A stretch of DNA of 33,185 nt from Arenicella sp. (GCA_023301745.1 JALZVW010000010.1:1-33185), one strand, 5' to 3'; numbered from the stretch's first letter, positions 8,431 to 18,730 are shown. The notes: generated from the sequence alone by a model not told the origin. Program-made: numbers and translations.

Positions 8431-10358
8431 TGATTCGCTTTCAGCTCTTCAGTGAGTTCTTCGTGGGCCTCGGTGGCCGATAGCCAGTCTGCTTCAGCTT
8501 GGTTAAGTTCTTTTTGTATATAAGCTTGGTCTGTAAGGAGTTTTTTGAGTTTATCTTTGTGCTCGTCGGTATAGAGGTCTGTGTCGGCCAATTGGCTCTC
8601 TATCTCAGTTTGTTCTGCACCGAGTTTTTCCATCACTCGTTCTGAGCGTTTGATTTTATTGCTCAAGGGTTGAAGCTGCTTGCGACGTTCGGCATCGATT
8701 CGCTTCTGTTCTTTTTTAGCGCTTGCGGTATTTAGCGCGGGCTTTTGATCGTGCTCGACACCAAACTCGGTGGCCGTAGCTCCCCTATTGTGTTCGGCCA
8801 GCCATTTTGGGTAGTCATCAACACTGCCTTGAAATTCGGTGGCACGACCATTGGCGACCAAAATTAGTTTATCAGAGTTAACCTTGAGTAAATGGCGGTC
8901 ATGTGACACCAGCACTACTGCACCCTCGTAGTCTTGTAACGCAACGGCCAGAGCTTGGCGCATTTCCAAGTCTAAATGGTTTGTTGGTTCGTCTAGCAAG
9001 AGTAGGTTAGGGCGTTGATAACAAATCAGAGCAAGAGCGAGCCTTGATTTTTCGCCACCGGAAAACGGACCAACCTTACTTGTCGCTTTGTTGCCACTAA
9101 AACCAAAACTGCCGATATAGCGGCGCAGTTGGTTTTCGGTTGCTTGGCCATTGTTGCATTCCTTATCCAAGATCTGCATATGTTCCATTGGCGAGTGGTC
9201 CATTTGCAATTGTTCAATCTGGTGCTGTGCAAAATAGCCGATGTTTATCTCTTTAGACGAATGGTAGTTGCCTCCATTGAGCTTTAGTTCCCCTGCAAGT
9301 AGTTTAATGACCGTCGATTTACCTGCGCCATTGGGGCCGATCAGGCCTACTCTGTCTCCCGGCGTCATCGAAAATTCAATATCTTCGACAATATTGGTGT
9401 CACCATAGCCAACTGACGCTGAATGTAAGCTAAGCAGTGGGCTGGGGTTTTTTTCGGGTTTGGGTATGCTAAAGGTAAAAGGCGAGTCAACGTGCGCTGG
9501 CGCAATCATCTCCATCTTTTCTAAGGCCTTTAAACGACTTTGAGCTTGAGTTGCTTTTGTCGCTTTGGCGCGAAATCGACGCACGAAATCTTGCATATGG
9601 GCAACTTCACGCTGCTGCTTATCGAATTGAGACTTTAAGTTAGCCAGTTGTTCCGATCGAATGCGCTCAAAAGCTGAGTAATTACCTTTGTATAACTGAG
9701 CTTTTTGATGCTCTATATGCAGCGTATGGGTTATAAGTTGATCTAAGAAGTCTCTATCATGGGCGATGAGAATCAGTGTGCCGGTATAGTGTTTTAACCA
9801 TCGCTCTAACCAAAGCACCGCGTCTAGGTCTAAGTGATTGGTCGGCTCATCGAGCAAGAGCAAGTCTGAGCGACACATTAACGCTTTTGCGACACTCAAG
9901 CGCACACGCCAGCCGCCTGAAAATTCTTTGGCGGGTTTTTCTATATCCGCGTTTTTAAAGCCTAGGCCATTCATTAGCTGGGCGGCTCTGCTGCGTGCAG
10001 AGTAGCCGTCTATTTCTTCATAGCGGGACTGATACTTTAGAAAACGTGGGTGGTCTGGGTCTTGGATCTTTTCATCAAGGTCGCGCCACTCGACATCGCC
10101 ATCGAGCACATGATCGATGGCGGGGCGTTGGTTTGCGGGGGCTTCTTGAGCAACATGTGCCATGACCCAGTCACGAGGAATTTTAACCTCACCCTTGTCG
10201 ATCACTAATTCATTGCGCAGTACCGCAAATAGGCTAGATTTACCACAGCCATTAGCACCGGTGAGGCCAACCTTTTGCCCCGGGTGAATTTGACAACTCG
10301 CATTGTCAAACAATATATTTTCGCCACGACGAATCGATAAATTTTCGAACTGAATCAT
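8427..10358 (-). CDS. yheS: ABC-F ATPase YheS
   Basis: Cytosolic ABC-F protein with two ATP-binding cassettes and no membrane domain; members act on the ribosome as translation factors. The 643 residues align through their length with E. coli YheS. The first cassette has Walker A GANGCGKSS (34-42), signature FSGGW (146-150) and Walker B LLLLDEPTNHLDL (167-179). The interdomain linker (P-site tRNA interaction motif) is about 235-300, rich in basic residues with RRFRAKATKATQAQSRLKAL. The second cassette has Walker A GPNGAGKST (341-349) and signature FSGGEK. The last 100 residues form a charged coiled coil. It starts 9 bp after valS and overlaps the DUF2520 gene. Confidence 0.96.
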   Translation of the reverse strand: MIQFENLSIRRGENILFDNASCQIHPGQKVGLTGANGCGKSSLFAVLRNELVIDKGEVKIPRDWVMAHVAQEAPANQRPAIDHVLDGDVEWRDLDEKIQDPDHPRFLKYQSRYEEIDGYSARSRAAQLMNGLGFKNADIEKPAKEFSGGWRVRLSVAKALMCRSDLLLLDEPTNHLDLDAVLWLERWLKHYTGTLILIAHDRDFLDQLITHTLHIEHQKAQLYKGNYSAFERIRSEQLANLKSQFDKQQREVAHMQDFVRRFRAKATKATQAQSRLKALEKMEMIAPAHVDSPFTFSIPKPEKNPSPLLSLHSASVGYGDTNIVEDIEFSMTPGDRVGLIGPNGAGKSTVIKLLAGELKLNGGNYHSSKEINIGYFAQHQIEQLQMDHSPMEHMQILDKECNNGQATENQLRRYIGSFGFSGNKATSKVGPFSGGEKSRLALALICYQRPNLLLLDEPTNHLDLEMRQALAVALQDYEGAVVLVSHDRHLLKVNSDKLILVANGRATEFQGSVDDYPKWLAEHNRGATATEFGVEHDQKPALNTASAKKEQKRIDAERRKQLQPLSNKIKRSERVMEKLGAEQTEIESQLADTDLYTDEHKDKLKKLLTDQAYIQKELNQAEADWLSATEAHEELTEELKANQ

Positions 10359-10367
10359 ATTGGCGTT

Positions 10368-13148
10368 TTACGATTCCAAAAATTGTTTCATTCGTTCTAT
10401 TTGCTCAAGCAATAAGGCTTTAGCTTTTTCAGCATCGGCTAATTGTTGTCTGGCTTTATTCAAAACTGCCTCTGGTGCTTTATCGACAAATGCCGAATTA
10501 CTAAGCCGACCTGTAACGCCGGCAATGCTCTTTTCAGCCTTGTCTAGCTCTTTGTTCAAGCGTTGAATCTCGGCTGACGCATCAATGAATGAACCGAGCG
10601 GAATCAATACTCTCATATCGCCGACTAAGGCGGTTGCCGATTCAGGCGCATCATCGCCCGGTTGAACAATTTCAATTGACTCAAAACGGCCAAATTTAAT
10701 CAAGTAAGCGTGGTTGCGTTGCATCCACGCAAGGGCTTCGTCGCTTGCACCTTCAATCAATATCGGCAATGCTTTAGCCGGGCTGATGTTCATCTCGCCA
10801 CGCACATTTCGAACCCCAGTGATCACCGCTTGGACCCATTGCATTTCGTTGATCGCTGCTTGATCGATTTTATCGAGATTGGCGATTGGGAAGGCACAGT
10901 TCATGATGGTGTCTTCAGTTGCATTGGCTAATGGTTTAACGTTTTGCCACAGCTCTTCACTAATGAACGGCATGCTTGGGTGCAACAATCGTAAAGTGGT
11001 TTCTAATACTCGAACCAGTGTTCGGCGAGTTCCACGAAGTTGGGCTTGAGTCGCATTTTCGTCATTGAGAACAATTTTGGTGAGTTCGACATACCAGCTG
11101 CAATATTCGTCCCAAACAAAGCTGTAGAGCGTCTGAGCCATTTGATCAAAACGATAGCTTTCTATTTGTTCAGTTACATCGGCTTCAACTTGCTGTAAGC
11201 GCGAAATAATCCACTTGTCGGCGAGGCTTAACTCAATGTCGTCATTGGCTTGACCGCAATCATGGCCATCGGTGTTCATCAACACGTAGCGCGAGGCGTT
11301 CCAAAGTTTATTACAGAAATTTCGATAGCCTTCAACACGTGCTAAATCAAAACGAATGTCGCGGCCAAGTGTCGCTTGGCTAGCAAAAGTGAATCGCAGA
11401 GCATCGGTGCCATAAGACTCGATACCATCCGGGAATTGTTTACGAGTCGATTTTTCAATTTTAGCCGCCATTTTTGGCTGCATCAGGCCTTTAGTTCTCT
11501 TCGCTACTAAATCTTCAAGCGAAATGCCATCGATCAGGTCAATTGGGTCTAACACGTTGCCCTTAGATTTTGACATCTTTTGGCCTTCTTGATCGCGCAC
11601 TAAACCATGAATATAAACTTCTTTAAACGGTACTTGATCAGTGAATTTCAAGCCGAACATAATCATTCGAGCTACCCAGAAGAAAATAATATCAAAGCCT
11701 GTAACCAATACATTAGTCGGATAGTACTTTGCTAGCTCCGGCGTTTTTTCAGGCCAGCCTAATGTTGAAAACGGCCAAAGTGCTGATGAGAACCAAGTAT
11801 CGAGAACATCTTCGTCTTGTCTGAGCACCGCCTCTGGCCCCGCTTTGGCTTGGGCTTCTTCAGCCGAATTTGCGACGAATATATTGCCTTGTTCGTCATA
11901 CCAAGCTGGTATGCGATGGCCCCACCATATTTGACGGGAAATACACCAGTCTTCAATGTTGTTCATCCATTCAAAGTAAGTGTTACTCCAATTTTCAGGG
12001 ACGAATTTTATCTCACCGTTTTCGACTACCTTAATTGCTTCTTTAGCCAATGGTTCGACCTTTACATACCATTGGTCGGTTAAGTAGGGTTCAATGACCG
12101 CGCCAGTACGATCTCCACGAGGAACCATCAGCTTGTGGTCGTCTATTTTTTCAAGTAGGCCGGCCGCTTCGAAATCATTGATGATGTTTTTACGAGCTAG
12201 GTATCGGTCTTGGCCATGATAGGGCGAGCCTTCAAGGTCTATCGCCGCATTGTTGTCGAGAATATTGATTTTTTCTAAGTCATGACGTTTGCCAACATCG
12301 TAATCGTTGAAGTCATGCGCCGGCGTAATTTTTACGCAACCTGAACCAAACTCAGGGTCTACATAGTCATCGGCAATAATTGGGATGGTTCGATCGGTTA
12401 ATGGCAGGTTAATTGTTTTGCCAACCAAATGCGCAAAGCGTTCATCGTTAGGGTGAACCGCGACGGCGCTGTCGCCGAGCATGGTTTCTGGGCGCGTGGT
12501 AGCGACCACTAAGTATTCATCTGGGTTGTCGGTTAATGGGTAGCGTAGGCTCCACATATGACCGTTCTCTTCGGCCGACTCGACTTCTAAATCCGAAACG
12601 GCTGTGTGCAAGACTGGGTCCCAGTTCACTAAACGTTTACCCCGATAGATCAAGCCTTCTTCATGTAACTGCACGAAAACGTTTTGAACCGCACTGGATA
12701 AACCGTCGTCCATCGTGAAACGCTCGCGGGACCAATCAATTGCGGCACCCATGCGGCGAAGTTGGCGTGTGATCGTGCCACCCGATTCGGCCTTCCATTC
12801 CCATATTTTTTCTATGAATTTTTCGCGGCCTAAATCATGACGGCTAACGCCGTCAACGGCTAGACGGCGTTCGACCACCATTTGCGTGGCGATGCCAGCG
12901 TGATCGGTTCCAACCTGCCAAAGTGTTTGGTCACCTTTCATTCGGTGATAACGGGTTAGCAAATCCATGATCGTGTCTTGGAATGCATGGCCCATGTGCA
13001 AGCTGCCAGTTACGTTGGGTGGCGGAATCGCAATGCAATAGGCAGTCTCAGATTCACGTGCTGCAAACGTGTTGTTGGTTTCCCAACGTTGATAGATCGC
13101 CTGTTCAATGTTTGAAGGCTGATATTGGTTGTCTAGCGCGTTGCTCAT
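10368..13148 (-). CDS. valS: Valyl-tRNA synthetase
   Basis: Class Ia synthetase that charges tRNA(Val) and edits mischarged threonine, in the cytosol. The 926 residues carry the HIGH-type motif HMGH at 51-54 within [15 protein letters not shown], the CP1 editing domain at about 195-345 ([36 protein letters not shown]), the KMSKS motif at 524-528 and the anticodon-binding domain in the last third. The final 65 residues form the C-terminal coiled coil seen in ValS ([19 protein letters not shown]). It lies 237 bp after holC with its own likely promoter and begins the valS-yheS-DUF2520 unit. The pepA-holC-valS order, divergent from lptFG, is the classical gammaproteobacterial arrangement. Confidence 0.98.
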   Translation of the reverse strand: MSNALDNQYQPSNIEQAIYQRWETNNTFAARESETAYCIAIPPPNVTGSLHMGHAFQDTIMDLLTRYHRMKGDQTLWQVGTDHAGIATQMVVERRLAVDGVSRHDLGREKFIEKIWEWKAESGGTITRQLRRMGAAIDWSRERFTMDDGLSSAVQNVFVQLHEEGLIYRGKRLVNWDPVLHTAVSDLEVESAEENGHMWSLRYPLTDNPDEYLVVATTRPETMLGDSAVAVHPNDERFAHLVGKTINLPLTDRTIPIIADDYVDPEFGSGCVKITPAHDFNDYDVGKRHDLEKINILDNNAAIDLEGSPYHGQDRYLARKNIINDFEAAGLLEKIDDHKLMVPRGDRTGAVIEPYLTDQWYVKVEPLAKEAIKVVENGEIKFVPENWSNTYFEWMNNIEDWCISRQIWWGHRIPAWYDEQGNIFVANSAEEAQAKAGPEAVLRQDEDVLDTWFSSALWPFSTLGWPEKTPELAKYYPTNVLVTGFDIIFFWVARMIMFGLKFTDQVPFKEVYIHGLVRDQEGQKMSKSKGNVLDPIDLIDGISLEDLVAKRTKGLMQPKMAAKIEKSTRKQFPDGIESYGTDALRFTFASQATLGRDIRFDLARVEGYRNFCNKLWNASRYVLMNTDGHDCGQANDDIELSLADKWIISRLQQVEADVTEQIESYRFDQMAQTLYSFVWDEYCSWYVELTKIVLNDENATQAQLRGTRRTLVRVLETTLRLLHPSMPFISEELWQNVKPLANATEDTIMNCAFPIANLDKIDQAAINEMQWVQAVITGVRNVRGEMNISPAKALPILIEGASDEALAWMQRNHAYLIKFGRFESIEIVQPGDDAPESATALVGDMRVLIPLGSFIDASAEIQRLNKELDKAEKSIAGVTGRLSNSAFVDKAPEAVLNKARQQLADAEKAKALLLEQIERMKQFLES

Positions 13149-13193
13149 GATAGGGTCTTTGCGGGCGTTAAAATATTATTCTGTAAAGCACTG

Positions 13194-13222
13194 ATTATAC
13201 GGCTTTGTCGATGGTGAATGCA
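13194..13222 (-). promoter_or_regulatory. Probable valS promoter
   Basis: On the minus strand a TATAAT hexamer (complement of 13194-13199) lies about 45 bp before the valS ATG. With a 17-bp spacer the -35 would be TGCATT (complement of 13217-13222), a weak match. This would let valS be transcribed separately from pepA-holC. Confidence 0.4.
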
Positions 13223-13385
13223 GTAGTAAATAGTATCCAGAGTTGAATTTGTTAACCTGGCCACTGAGTTTGCGGCGAAACTCTAGACCTGAGCCTGACA
13301 CAACTGGCTATCGAACGCTCTTATGCGCTTGTTAATTAACCGGCTCTCGACTAAGTCAGGAGCTTACTAAGTTGATGATTTTCCG

Positions 13386-13853
13386 TCAAAGCTCAATATT
13401 GTGCATTTTCAGTTGGAAACCTTCTCCTTGGTAACTTTTGTAGCGTTTACGAGCCGATGTTTTGGCATCATCATCGGCTTCTACGATTTCGGCAATGCGT
13501 GCAAAATGGTGGTTGAACATCGGGATGTCCGATGACAGGTTAATCAACACATCATGTTGGCGCTCTAATACTAAGGGGGTAACCGAATTATGGTCGCCTA
13601 TATGAACCAGAGATTCGGGTGCAATATTAGCAACCAAGCTCTGAGTTAGGCCAATAAGCGAGTCATGCGCCAAAAAACTACTATCGCTAAACGACCACAT
13701 TACTCTATCGAGCTCTGTGGTCGCCGCTTCGTTATCGGTGATGATTAAACAGCTTTGCTGCATGCGCTGCAATTTATTCGCGAGCCTGCTGGCTAACTTA
13801 TATCGTGCATCATTAACCCGATTAGAAATCAGATAAAAATCGACCTGTTTCAT
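13386..13853 (-). CDS. holC: DNA polymerase III chi subunit
   Basis: Clamp-loader accessory subunit chi, which links the DNA polymerase III holoenzyme to single-strand binding protein. The 155 residues start with MKQVDFYLISNRVNDARYKL, the family's N-terminal pattern, followed by a cluster of helices and the WSFSDSSFLAHDSL segment typical of chi. The C-terminal region includes VLINLSSDIPMFNHHFARI and a YKSYQGEGFQLKMHNI end. The gene begins 12 bp after pepA and is followed by a 237-bp gap before valS. Confidence 0.95.
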   Translation of the reverse strand: MKQVDFYLISNRVNDARYKLASRLANKLQRMQQSCLIITDNEAATTELDRVMWSFSDSSFLAHDSLIGLTQSLVANIAPESLVHIGDHNSVTPLVLERQHDVLINLSSDIPMFNHHFARIAEIVEADDDAKTSARKRYKSYQGEGFQLKMHNIEL

Positions 13854-13865
13854 ATGAGACCAATA

Positions 13866-15356
13866 TTACTTGCAACGATCCATTAAATATTGCGTGAGGA
13901 TCGGTACAGCTCGACCACTGGCCCGTTTGCCAGAAGCACCGCCCCATGCCGTGCCCGCGATATCTAAATGAGCCCAGCGGAAATCTTCTGTGAAGTAGGA
14001 TAAGAAGCATGCCGCTGTAATCGTGCCGGCTCCTGGTGTGCCTATGTTGGCTAAGTCGGCATAGTCGCTTTTTAGTTGTTTCTTATAGGTCTCTTTAATC
14101 GGCAGCTGCCAAGCGTGGTCTAAACTTGTGTCGCCGGCGGCGATCAAATCGTCGATAACGCCTTGGTCATTACCCATAACGCCAGCCGTCTGATGCCCTA
14201 AGGCGACGATTACGGCGCCTGTTAAGGTGGCAATATCGATAACCGTTTCAGGTTTAAAGCGTTTGGTGTACGTCAGGGCATCACATAAGATCAATCGGCC
14301 TTCAGCATCAGTGTTCAAAATTTCAATGGTTTGTCCTGACATACTGGTCACCACATCACCGGGTTTGTTGGCGATGCCATCGGGGAGGTTCTCTGAGCTT
14401 GGAATAATGGCGACGACATTAATTGGTAACTGCATTTCTGCAGCGGCAAGAATCGCTCCAAATACGCTGGCTGCGCCGCACATGTCGTATTTCATTTCGT
14501 CCATTTTGCCGGCGGGTTTTAATGAAATGCCGCCGGCGTCGAAGGTTAGCCCTTTTCCGACGAGTGCGTGAGGCGCGTCTTTTGAATTCTTGGCCCCTTT
14601 GTATTCCATGACAATCAGCTTGGCTGGTTCTCTGCTTCCTTTGCTGACCGACAACAACGATCCCATTCCTAGCTCGCTCATGTCTTTTTCGTTTAACACT
14701 TTCACTTTCAGTCCATGTGATTTACCTAGCTTCTTGGCTTGGCTAGCTAAATAAGTCGGCGTGCACACGTTGCCAGGCATATTAGCGAGGTTTTTTGCTA
14801 ATGTTTTACCATTGCTAATCGCACTGCCTATATTCGCCGCTTTCTTGGCGTCGCTAAGTGCTTTACGATCTTGGCACCAAAGTGTTACTTTAAATTCCTT
14901 ATTGGCTTTTATGCTGTGAGCTGATTTCGGCGCTTTAATATATTGATATTCTGTATCGCCGAGTGCCTCAGTGAGGTGCCGACTGACTGTTTCGATATTA
15001 CTTTTTGCGTTCAATGCACTTAGGTCAAAGGTGGCTTCGTTGACCTTCAATACTTTTAGCTTGCGAGCTACCGCGTTGAGGATGTCGCGCACCGATTCAG
15101 TGTCTAGCGACTTAGCGTCACCAACACCAAGTAAAACGATTTGTTTCGCCGCCACACCTTGTGGCACCATTAAGTTTACAAGTTCGCCACGCGCCGCACC
15201 AAATTGGCCTGAATCTTGCAATCGCGCGATAGCACCGCCTGTTGCGGCGTTAAGTTCAGCGCATTGCGAGCTGATTTTCTTTAGTGGCTTTAGGGCAACA
15301 ACCAAACAATCGGTTTTCTGTTGGAAGTTTTTTGAGGCTTTTGCTTGAATCTTCAT
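13866..15356 (-). CDS. pepA: Leucyl aminopeptidase PepA (M17)
   Basis: Two-metal M17 cytosolic aminopeptidase, normally a hexamer, that removes N-terminal residues from peptides; E. coli PepA also binds DNA in Xer recombination and carAB control. The 496-residue protein has the metal and catalytic residues at K268, D273 (GKGLTFDAGG), D291, D350 and E352, with R354, in NTDAEGRL; each is shifted by 2 from the E. coli numbering. The N-terminal domain (about 1-170) is the macro-like non-catalytic part. The start at 15356 lies in a 210-bp divergent region shared with lptF. It heads the pepA-holC unit. Confidence 0.97.
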   Translation of the reverse strand: MKIQAKASKNFQQKTDCLVVALKPLKKISSQCAELNAATGGAIARLQDSGQFGAARGELVNLMVPQGVAAKQIVLLGVGDAKSLDTESVRDILNAVARKLKVLKVNEATFDLSALNAKSNIETVSRHLTEALGDTEYQYIKAPKSAHSIKANKEFKVTLWCQDRKALSDAKKAANIGSAISNGKTLAKNLANMPGNVCTPTYLASQAKKLGKSHGLKVKVLNEKDMSELGMGSLLSVSKGSREPAKLIVMEYKGAKNSKDAPHALVGKGLTFDAGGISLKPAGKMDEMKYDMCGAASVFGAILAAAEMQLPINVVAIIPSSENLPDGIANKPGDVVTSMSGQTIEILNTDAEGRLILCDALTYTKRFKPETVIDIATLTGAVIVALGHQTAGVMGNDQGVIDDLIAAGDTSLDHAWQLPIKETYKKQLKSDYADLANIGTPGAGTITAACFLSYFTEDFRWAHLDIAGTAWGGASGKRASGRAVPILTQYLMDRCK

Positions 15357-15566
15357 CTGCGGTTCAGGTCCTATTGGTTTTAATTAGGTCTTTCTATCAA
15401 TTTATTTAGTCTTTCGCCAATTCGAGTCCATTGCTTGATACAATCATCAACAGTTACTTTTATAAGGCGCCACTAACTCGCGTAATTAAATCAGAGTATA
15501 GCTTGAAAATTAAATGACTAACACAGTCGCCTCTTTTAACCAAGACACACCGAACTGCATCACATT

Positions 15567-16682
15567 ATGATCGTAAATAAGGCCTTTATCACCGAAGTGT
15601 TGCGCACCACGTTGGCTGTCACTTTTGTGATTATTAGCATCTTCTTGGTGTCAAGGGTTATGGGTTTTTTAAGCCAAGCGGCCGAAGGCTTGATTCCTGT
15701 CGGCGGTGTCTTGAGTTTGGTGATGCTGAAAATGGTCTCATACTTGGATGTGATGGTGCCGTTGATGTTCTATATAGCGCTTATCATGGTGCTAAATCGC
15801 TGGTATTCGGATCAAGAAATGGCCGTTCTTGCCAGTGCGGGCTTAGGCATCTTTCACTTTTTACGCCCGTTATCCTTTTTGGTTATTGTATTAGGGGGGG
15901 TAGTGACATTTTTTTCTTTTTATCTAACTCCTTTGTCGCTTGCTCAAGGCTACAGTCTCGAGAAACAGTATAGGCAAAGTAATGAAGTGTCCGGCGTTAT
16001 TACTGGCCGTTTTGTTGACGCTAAAGGTGGTAATGGGGTCTATTTTGTCGAAGATTATAATCGTGCAACGGCGAACTATGAGAATGTGTTTGTCTATAGT
16101 AAATCGTTTGAACGCGAAGGCGTTGTGGTTGCGAAAACAGCGTATAGAACCGAAGATGAAAAAACTCAAGACCAGTTTTTAGTACTGGTTAACGGCTCGC
16201 GCTACGAGGGCCTTCCAGGTTCACCAGACTATCGAGTGGTCGACTTTGAAAAATACGCTGTGCGTATAGAGCCTAAAAACCAAACTAAACTCTATTTACC
16301 TGTGCGCGCGAGACCGAATAGCGAACTGCGTGATTCAACTGACCCTAAGCTAAAGGGCGAGTGGTACTGGCGTGTGGCAAAAGTATTTACCTTGCCAGTT
16401 TTAGCGCTGTTCGCATTGGCCCTGAGTCATGTTGATTCCCGTAGAGGCAAATCTACTGGCATAGTCTTGGCGTTCTTGGTCTATCTGACGTACGAGCAAA
16501 TGTTGGGCTATACGGTGGCGTTAGTTAAGCAAGGTGAGGCCTCAAACGGCACTATGATTTGGCTTGTTCATTTCTCGTACTTCGTTTTAGCATGTTACTG
16601 CTTATACCGGCGTAACTATAACTTGCCGCTCATACCTGATATGAAATCAAGCTTTAAGAACCGTAACGCGGTGGAAGGGTAA
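15567..16682 (+). CDS. lptF: LPS export permease LptF
   Basis: Inner-membrane permease of the LptB2FG transporter, which extracts lipopolysaccharide from the inner membrane and passes it to LptC. The 371 residues show six transmembrane segments, about 14-36, 58-76, 101-121, 271-289, 298-318 and 330-347, with a periplasmic beta-jellyroll domain between the third and fourth. The cytosolic coupling helix follows TM2 (SDQEMAVLASAG, 81-92). No clear Shine-Dalgarno precedes the ATG. lptG starts 6 bp after its stop, so they form one transcription unit, divergent from pepA as in other gammaproteobacteria. Confidence 0.96.
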   Translation: MIVNKAFITEVLRTTLAVTFVIISIFLVSRVMGFLSQAAEGLIPVGGVLSLVMLKMVSYLDVMVPLMFYIALIMVLNRWYSDQEMAVLASAGLGIFHFLRPLSFLVIVLGGVVTFFSFYLTPLSLAQGYSLEKQYRQSNEVSGVITGRFVDAKGGNGVYFVEDYNRATANYENVFVYSKSFEREGVVVAKTAYRTEDEKTQDQFLVLVNGSRYEGLPGSPDYRVVDFEKYAVRIEPKNQTKLYLPVRARPNSELRDSTDPKLKGEWYWRVAKVFTLPVLALFALALSHVDSRRGKSTGIVLAFLVYLTYEQMLGYTVALVKQGEASNGTMIWLVHFSYFVLACYCLYRRNYNLPLIPDMKSSFKNRNAVEG

Positions 16683-16688
16683 TCGGCG

Positions 16689-17783
16689 ATGAGAATACTC
16701 GACCTTTATATCGGTAAAATTTTATTGCGCCACATTATGGTAACCATTGTTGTGTTGCTTGGCCTTTTTACCTTTGTAAGCTTTATTGAAGAGTTGGGTG
16801 ACTTGGATCGCGGGAGCTATGGCATATTACAAGTGATTCAATATGTAATTTTAACCATTCCTAAGAATCTATATGAAGTGTTTCCAATGGCCGCATTGAT
16901 TGGATCTATTCTTGGTTTGTCGACCTTAGCTAGAGATTCGGAACTTATCGTTATGCGAGCCGCAGGGGTTTCGATTCAACGTATCGTTCTATCTGTGCTT
17001 AAAGTTGGCGTTATTCTCGCGATTTTTTCGATGTTTATGGGGGAGGTTGTGGCTCCCTTTACCGAGGGTCGTGCTATTGAAGTGAAGGCTGAATCTATTG
17101 TAAATAATAGTGGCCGAAAAGGTAATTCAGGCGTTTGGCTGCTCGAAGACAATACCTATGTAAATATTGGCGAGGTATTGCCGGGTCAACAATTGCGTTT
17201 GCTCGACATCAAAATATTTGAGTTCGATAGCCAGAATTTCTTGAGATTTCTTTCCACAGCGAAGGAAGGTGAGTATCAGCCTGCGCCTCAAGGCAGTGGT
17301 GAAGATGGTCGCTGGTTATTGAAAGGCTTGAGTCGAACCATGATCAATGAAGACAGCTCGGCGGCCGATGAGGTGCTAGCGGCATATTGGACTAGTGCGC
17401 TGAATCCAGAAATTCTCAGAATTTATCAGATTAAGCCTGAGCAATTATCTATTTGGCAATTACAGGAATACATATCTCACCTGCGTTCTAATCGACAAGA
17501 TACATCAACTTACGAGCTTGAGTTTTGGTCAAAGATTGTTACGCCGTTTGCCACGCTCGTTATGTTAATTTTGGCGGTTCCGTTCGTCTTCAAAGACGCG
17601 CGCAGCGGTAATCTCGGTCAGAGTTTGTTCTCAGGCATTATGATTGGTTTAGCGTTTTGGATTGCCAATCAAGCATTCAGCTACTTCGTAACACTATTTG
17701 GTATACCACCACTTTTGGGGGCGGCCTTGCCGACAATGATCGTAGCCTTATGTAGCTTCGTGATGATTCGGCGAATAGTATAG
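16689..17783 (+). CDS. lptG: LPS export permease LptG
   Basis: Second permease of the LptB2FG complex. The 364 residues begin MRILDLYIGKILLRH, the usual LptG start, with three N-terminal membrane helices (about 14-33, 62-80, 100-120), a periplasmic domain (about 125-280) and three C-terminal helices. The coupling helix ARDSELIVMRAAG is at 81-93. It is slightly longer than E. coli LptG (360). It is convergent with the RDD gene 36 bp away, with no obvious intrinsic terminator between them. Confidence 0.96.
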   Translation: MRILDLYIGKILLRHIMVTIVVLLGLFTFVSFIEELGDLDRGSYGILQVIQYVILTIPKNLYEVFPMAALIGSILGLSTLARDSELIVMRAAGVSIQRIVLSVLKVGVILAIFSMFMGEVVAPFTEGRAIEVKAESIVNNSGRKGNSGVWLLEDNTYVNIGEVLPGQQLRLLDIKIFEFDSQNFLRFLSTAKEGEYQPAPQGSGEDGRWLLKGLSRTMINEDSSAADEVLAAYWTSALNPEILRIYQIKPEQLSIWQLQEYISHLRSNRQDTSTYELEFWSKIVTPFATLVMLILAVPFVFKDARSGNLGQSLFSGIMIGLAFWIANQAFSYFVTLFGIPPLLGAALPTMIVALCSFVMIRRIV

Positions 17784-17819
17784 GCAAACAAACTGGGTAC
17801 GTTGGCTTTAAAGATGATG

Positions 17820-18362
17820 TTAACGTCCTTTGGAAACATTTTTTGCCCGATGCTTAGCGAGATTTTGTTTCTTGTCTTTTTCACCTTGTTGCGTTGATTT
17901 TACGATTTTAGTGTTGGTGATGATGTCGTGCCAGGCGCGTTTTTGGCGGTCCAGCAAAATCCAAGTAAAGCCTAAACCTAGACAGGCCCAGGAAATCAAG
18001 GCGGCTAAATAGCGTTTTAGCGCGGTGTTCCAGTCAATGAATTTGCCATCTGGTTTTACAAGGTATAGGTTCCAGGCTTTCATCCCAAGGGTTTGGCCGC
18101 CGTGAGTCCAGAACCAACCATAGAAGAAAAAACTAACACAAATAACATTGATACTAACAATGGTGCCACCAATGATGCGCCCAAGGTCGCTGCGCTCAAT
18201 CAGGTTCGGATTAGCGGGGTCTGGTATGGCAAAAAAAGAATCCGGGCCCAGCCAGGTAAAAAGGCCCATGAGCAGCGCAGATGTAAAGAACGCAAGGGCG
18301 ATCAGTAATAAGCCGTCGTAAATTATGACGAGTATGCGTTTGAAAAGGCCGATTGTTTGCAT
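17820..18362 (-). CDS. RDD-family inner membrane protein
   Basis: A 180-residue RDD-domain protein of unknown transport or accessory function. It has three hydrophobic helices at about 11-35, 64-84 and 118-137, the RDD signature arginine and aspartate (R9 and D16 in FKRILVIIYDG), the GQTLGMKAWNLYLV segment typical of the family, and a final LDRQKRAWHDIITNTKIV motif at about 137-154. The last 25 residues are strongly basic and cytosolic. An RDD gene next to lptG is common in related bacteria, as far as I recall, but a functional link is not established. Confidence 0.9.
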   Translation of the reverse strand: MQTIGLFKRILVIIYDGLLLIALAFFTSALLMGLFTWLGPDSFFAIPDPANPNLIERSDLGRIIGGTIVSINVICVSFFFYGWFWTHGGQTLGMKAWNLYLVKPDGKFIDWNTALKRYLAALISWACLGLGFTWILLDRQKRAWHDIITNTKIVKSTQQGEKDKKQNLAKHRAKNVSKGR

Positions 18363-18439
18363 TTTTGTATTCTTTGTTTGTTTTTATTCGCGGAAAACGA
18401 AAGTTGTACACAGTTTTTGATGTAAAAGGCATTTAGGTC

Positions 18440-18530
18440 AATTAGCCAATCTATTTATTAAACTTTATAATTAAAGCTTCTTAAGTTTTTGATTTTATTG
18501 ATTTAAATAAATTGATTAAAAAATAGACAA
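18440..18530. other. AT-rich tract beside DnaA boxes
   Basis: This 90-bp stretch is markedly richer in A and T than its surroundings (for example TTTATTAAACTTTATAATTA). It lies about 50 bp from an inverted pair of consensus DnaA boxes. It carries no convincing gene; the apparent frame on the minus strand at 18481-18753 is not supported. Confidence 0.6.
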
Positions 18531-18568
18531 TCACCCTCAGCCGTAGACTTAATCGATGTTGGCAATAC

Positions 18569-18603
18569 TTGTTCACAAAGTTATCCACAGTTTTTGTGGA
18601 TAA
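18569..18603. promoter_or_regulatory. Inverted pair of consensus DnaA boxes
   Basis: TTATCCACA (18581-18589) and its exact reverse complement TGTGGATAA (18595-18603) face each other with a 5-bp gap. A weaker relative, TTGTTCACA, sits at 18569-18577, and TTGTACACA at 18404-18412. Both strong copies match the E. coli R1-type 9-mer. It is not beside dnaA, rpmH or gidA, so it is more likely a DnaA titration, reactivation or regulatory site than oriC. The pair could also form a hairpin of 9 bp. Confidence 0.75.
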
Positions 18604-18730
18604 GCATGATAGAGTCCCAGCAGTACTGAACTTAGTTAGAATGATACTGGATACTAGGGCTGCGGAGAACGTAATGTTGCGAGGTTTTTGTGAACTTTTC
18701 TCGTTTTCTGAGTCTAATAAAAACTCGTAC

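Noticed and set aside
14227-14611. Plus-strand frames of 114 and 62 codons
   Set aside because: They are antisense shadows of the catalytic domain of pepA.
18440-18603. Chromosomal origin of replication
   Set aside because: Only two strong DnaA boxes are present and none of the usual neighbours (dnaA, dnaN, rpmH, gidA) is nearby.
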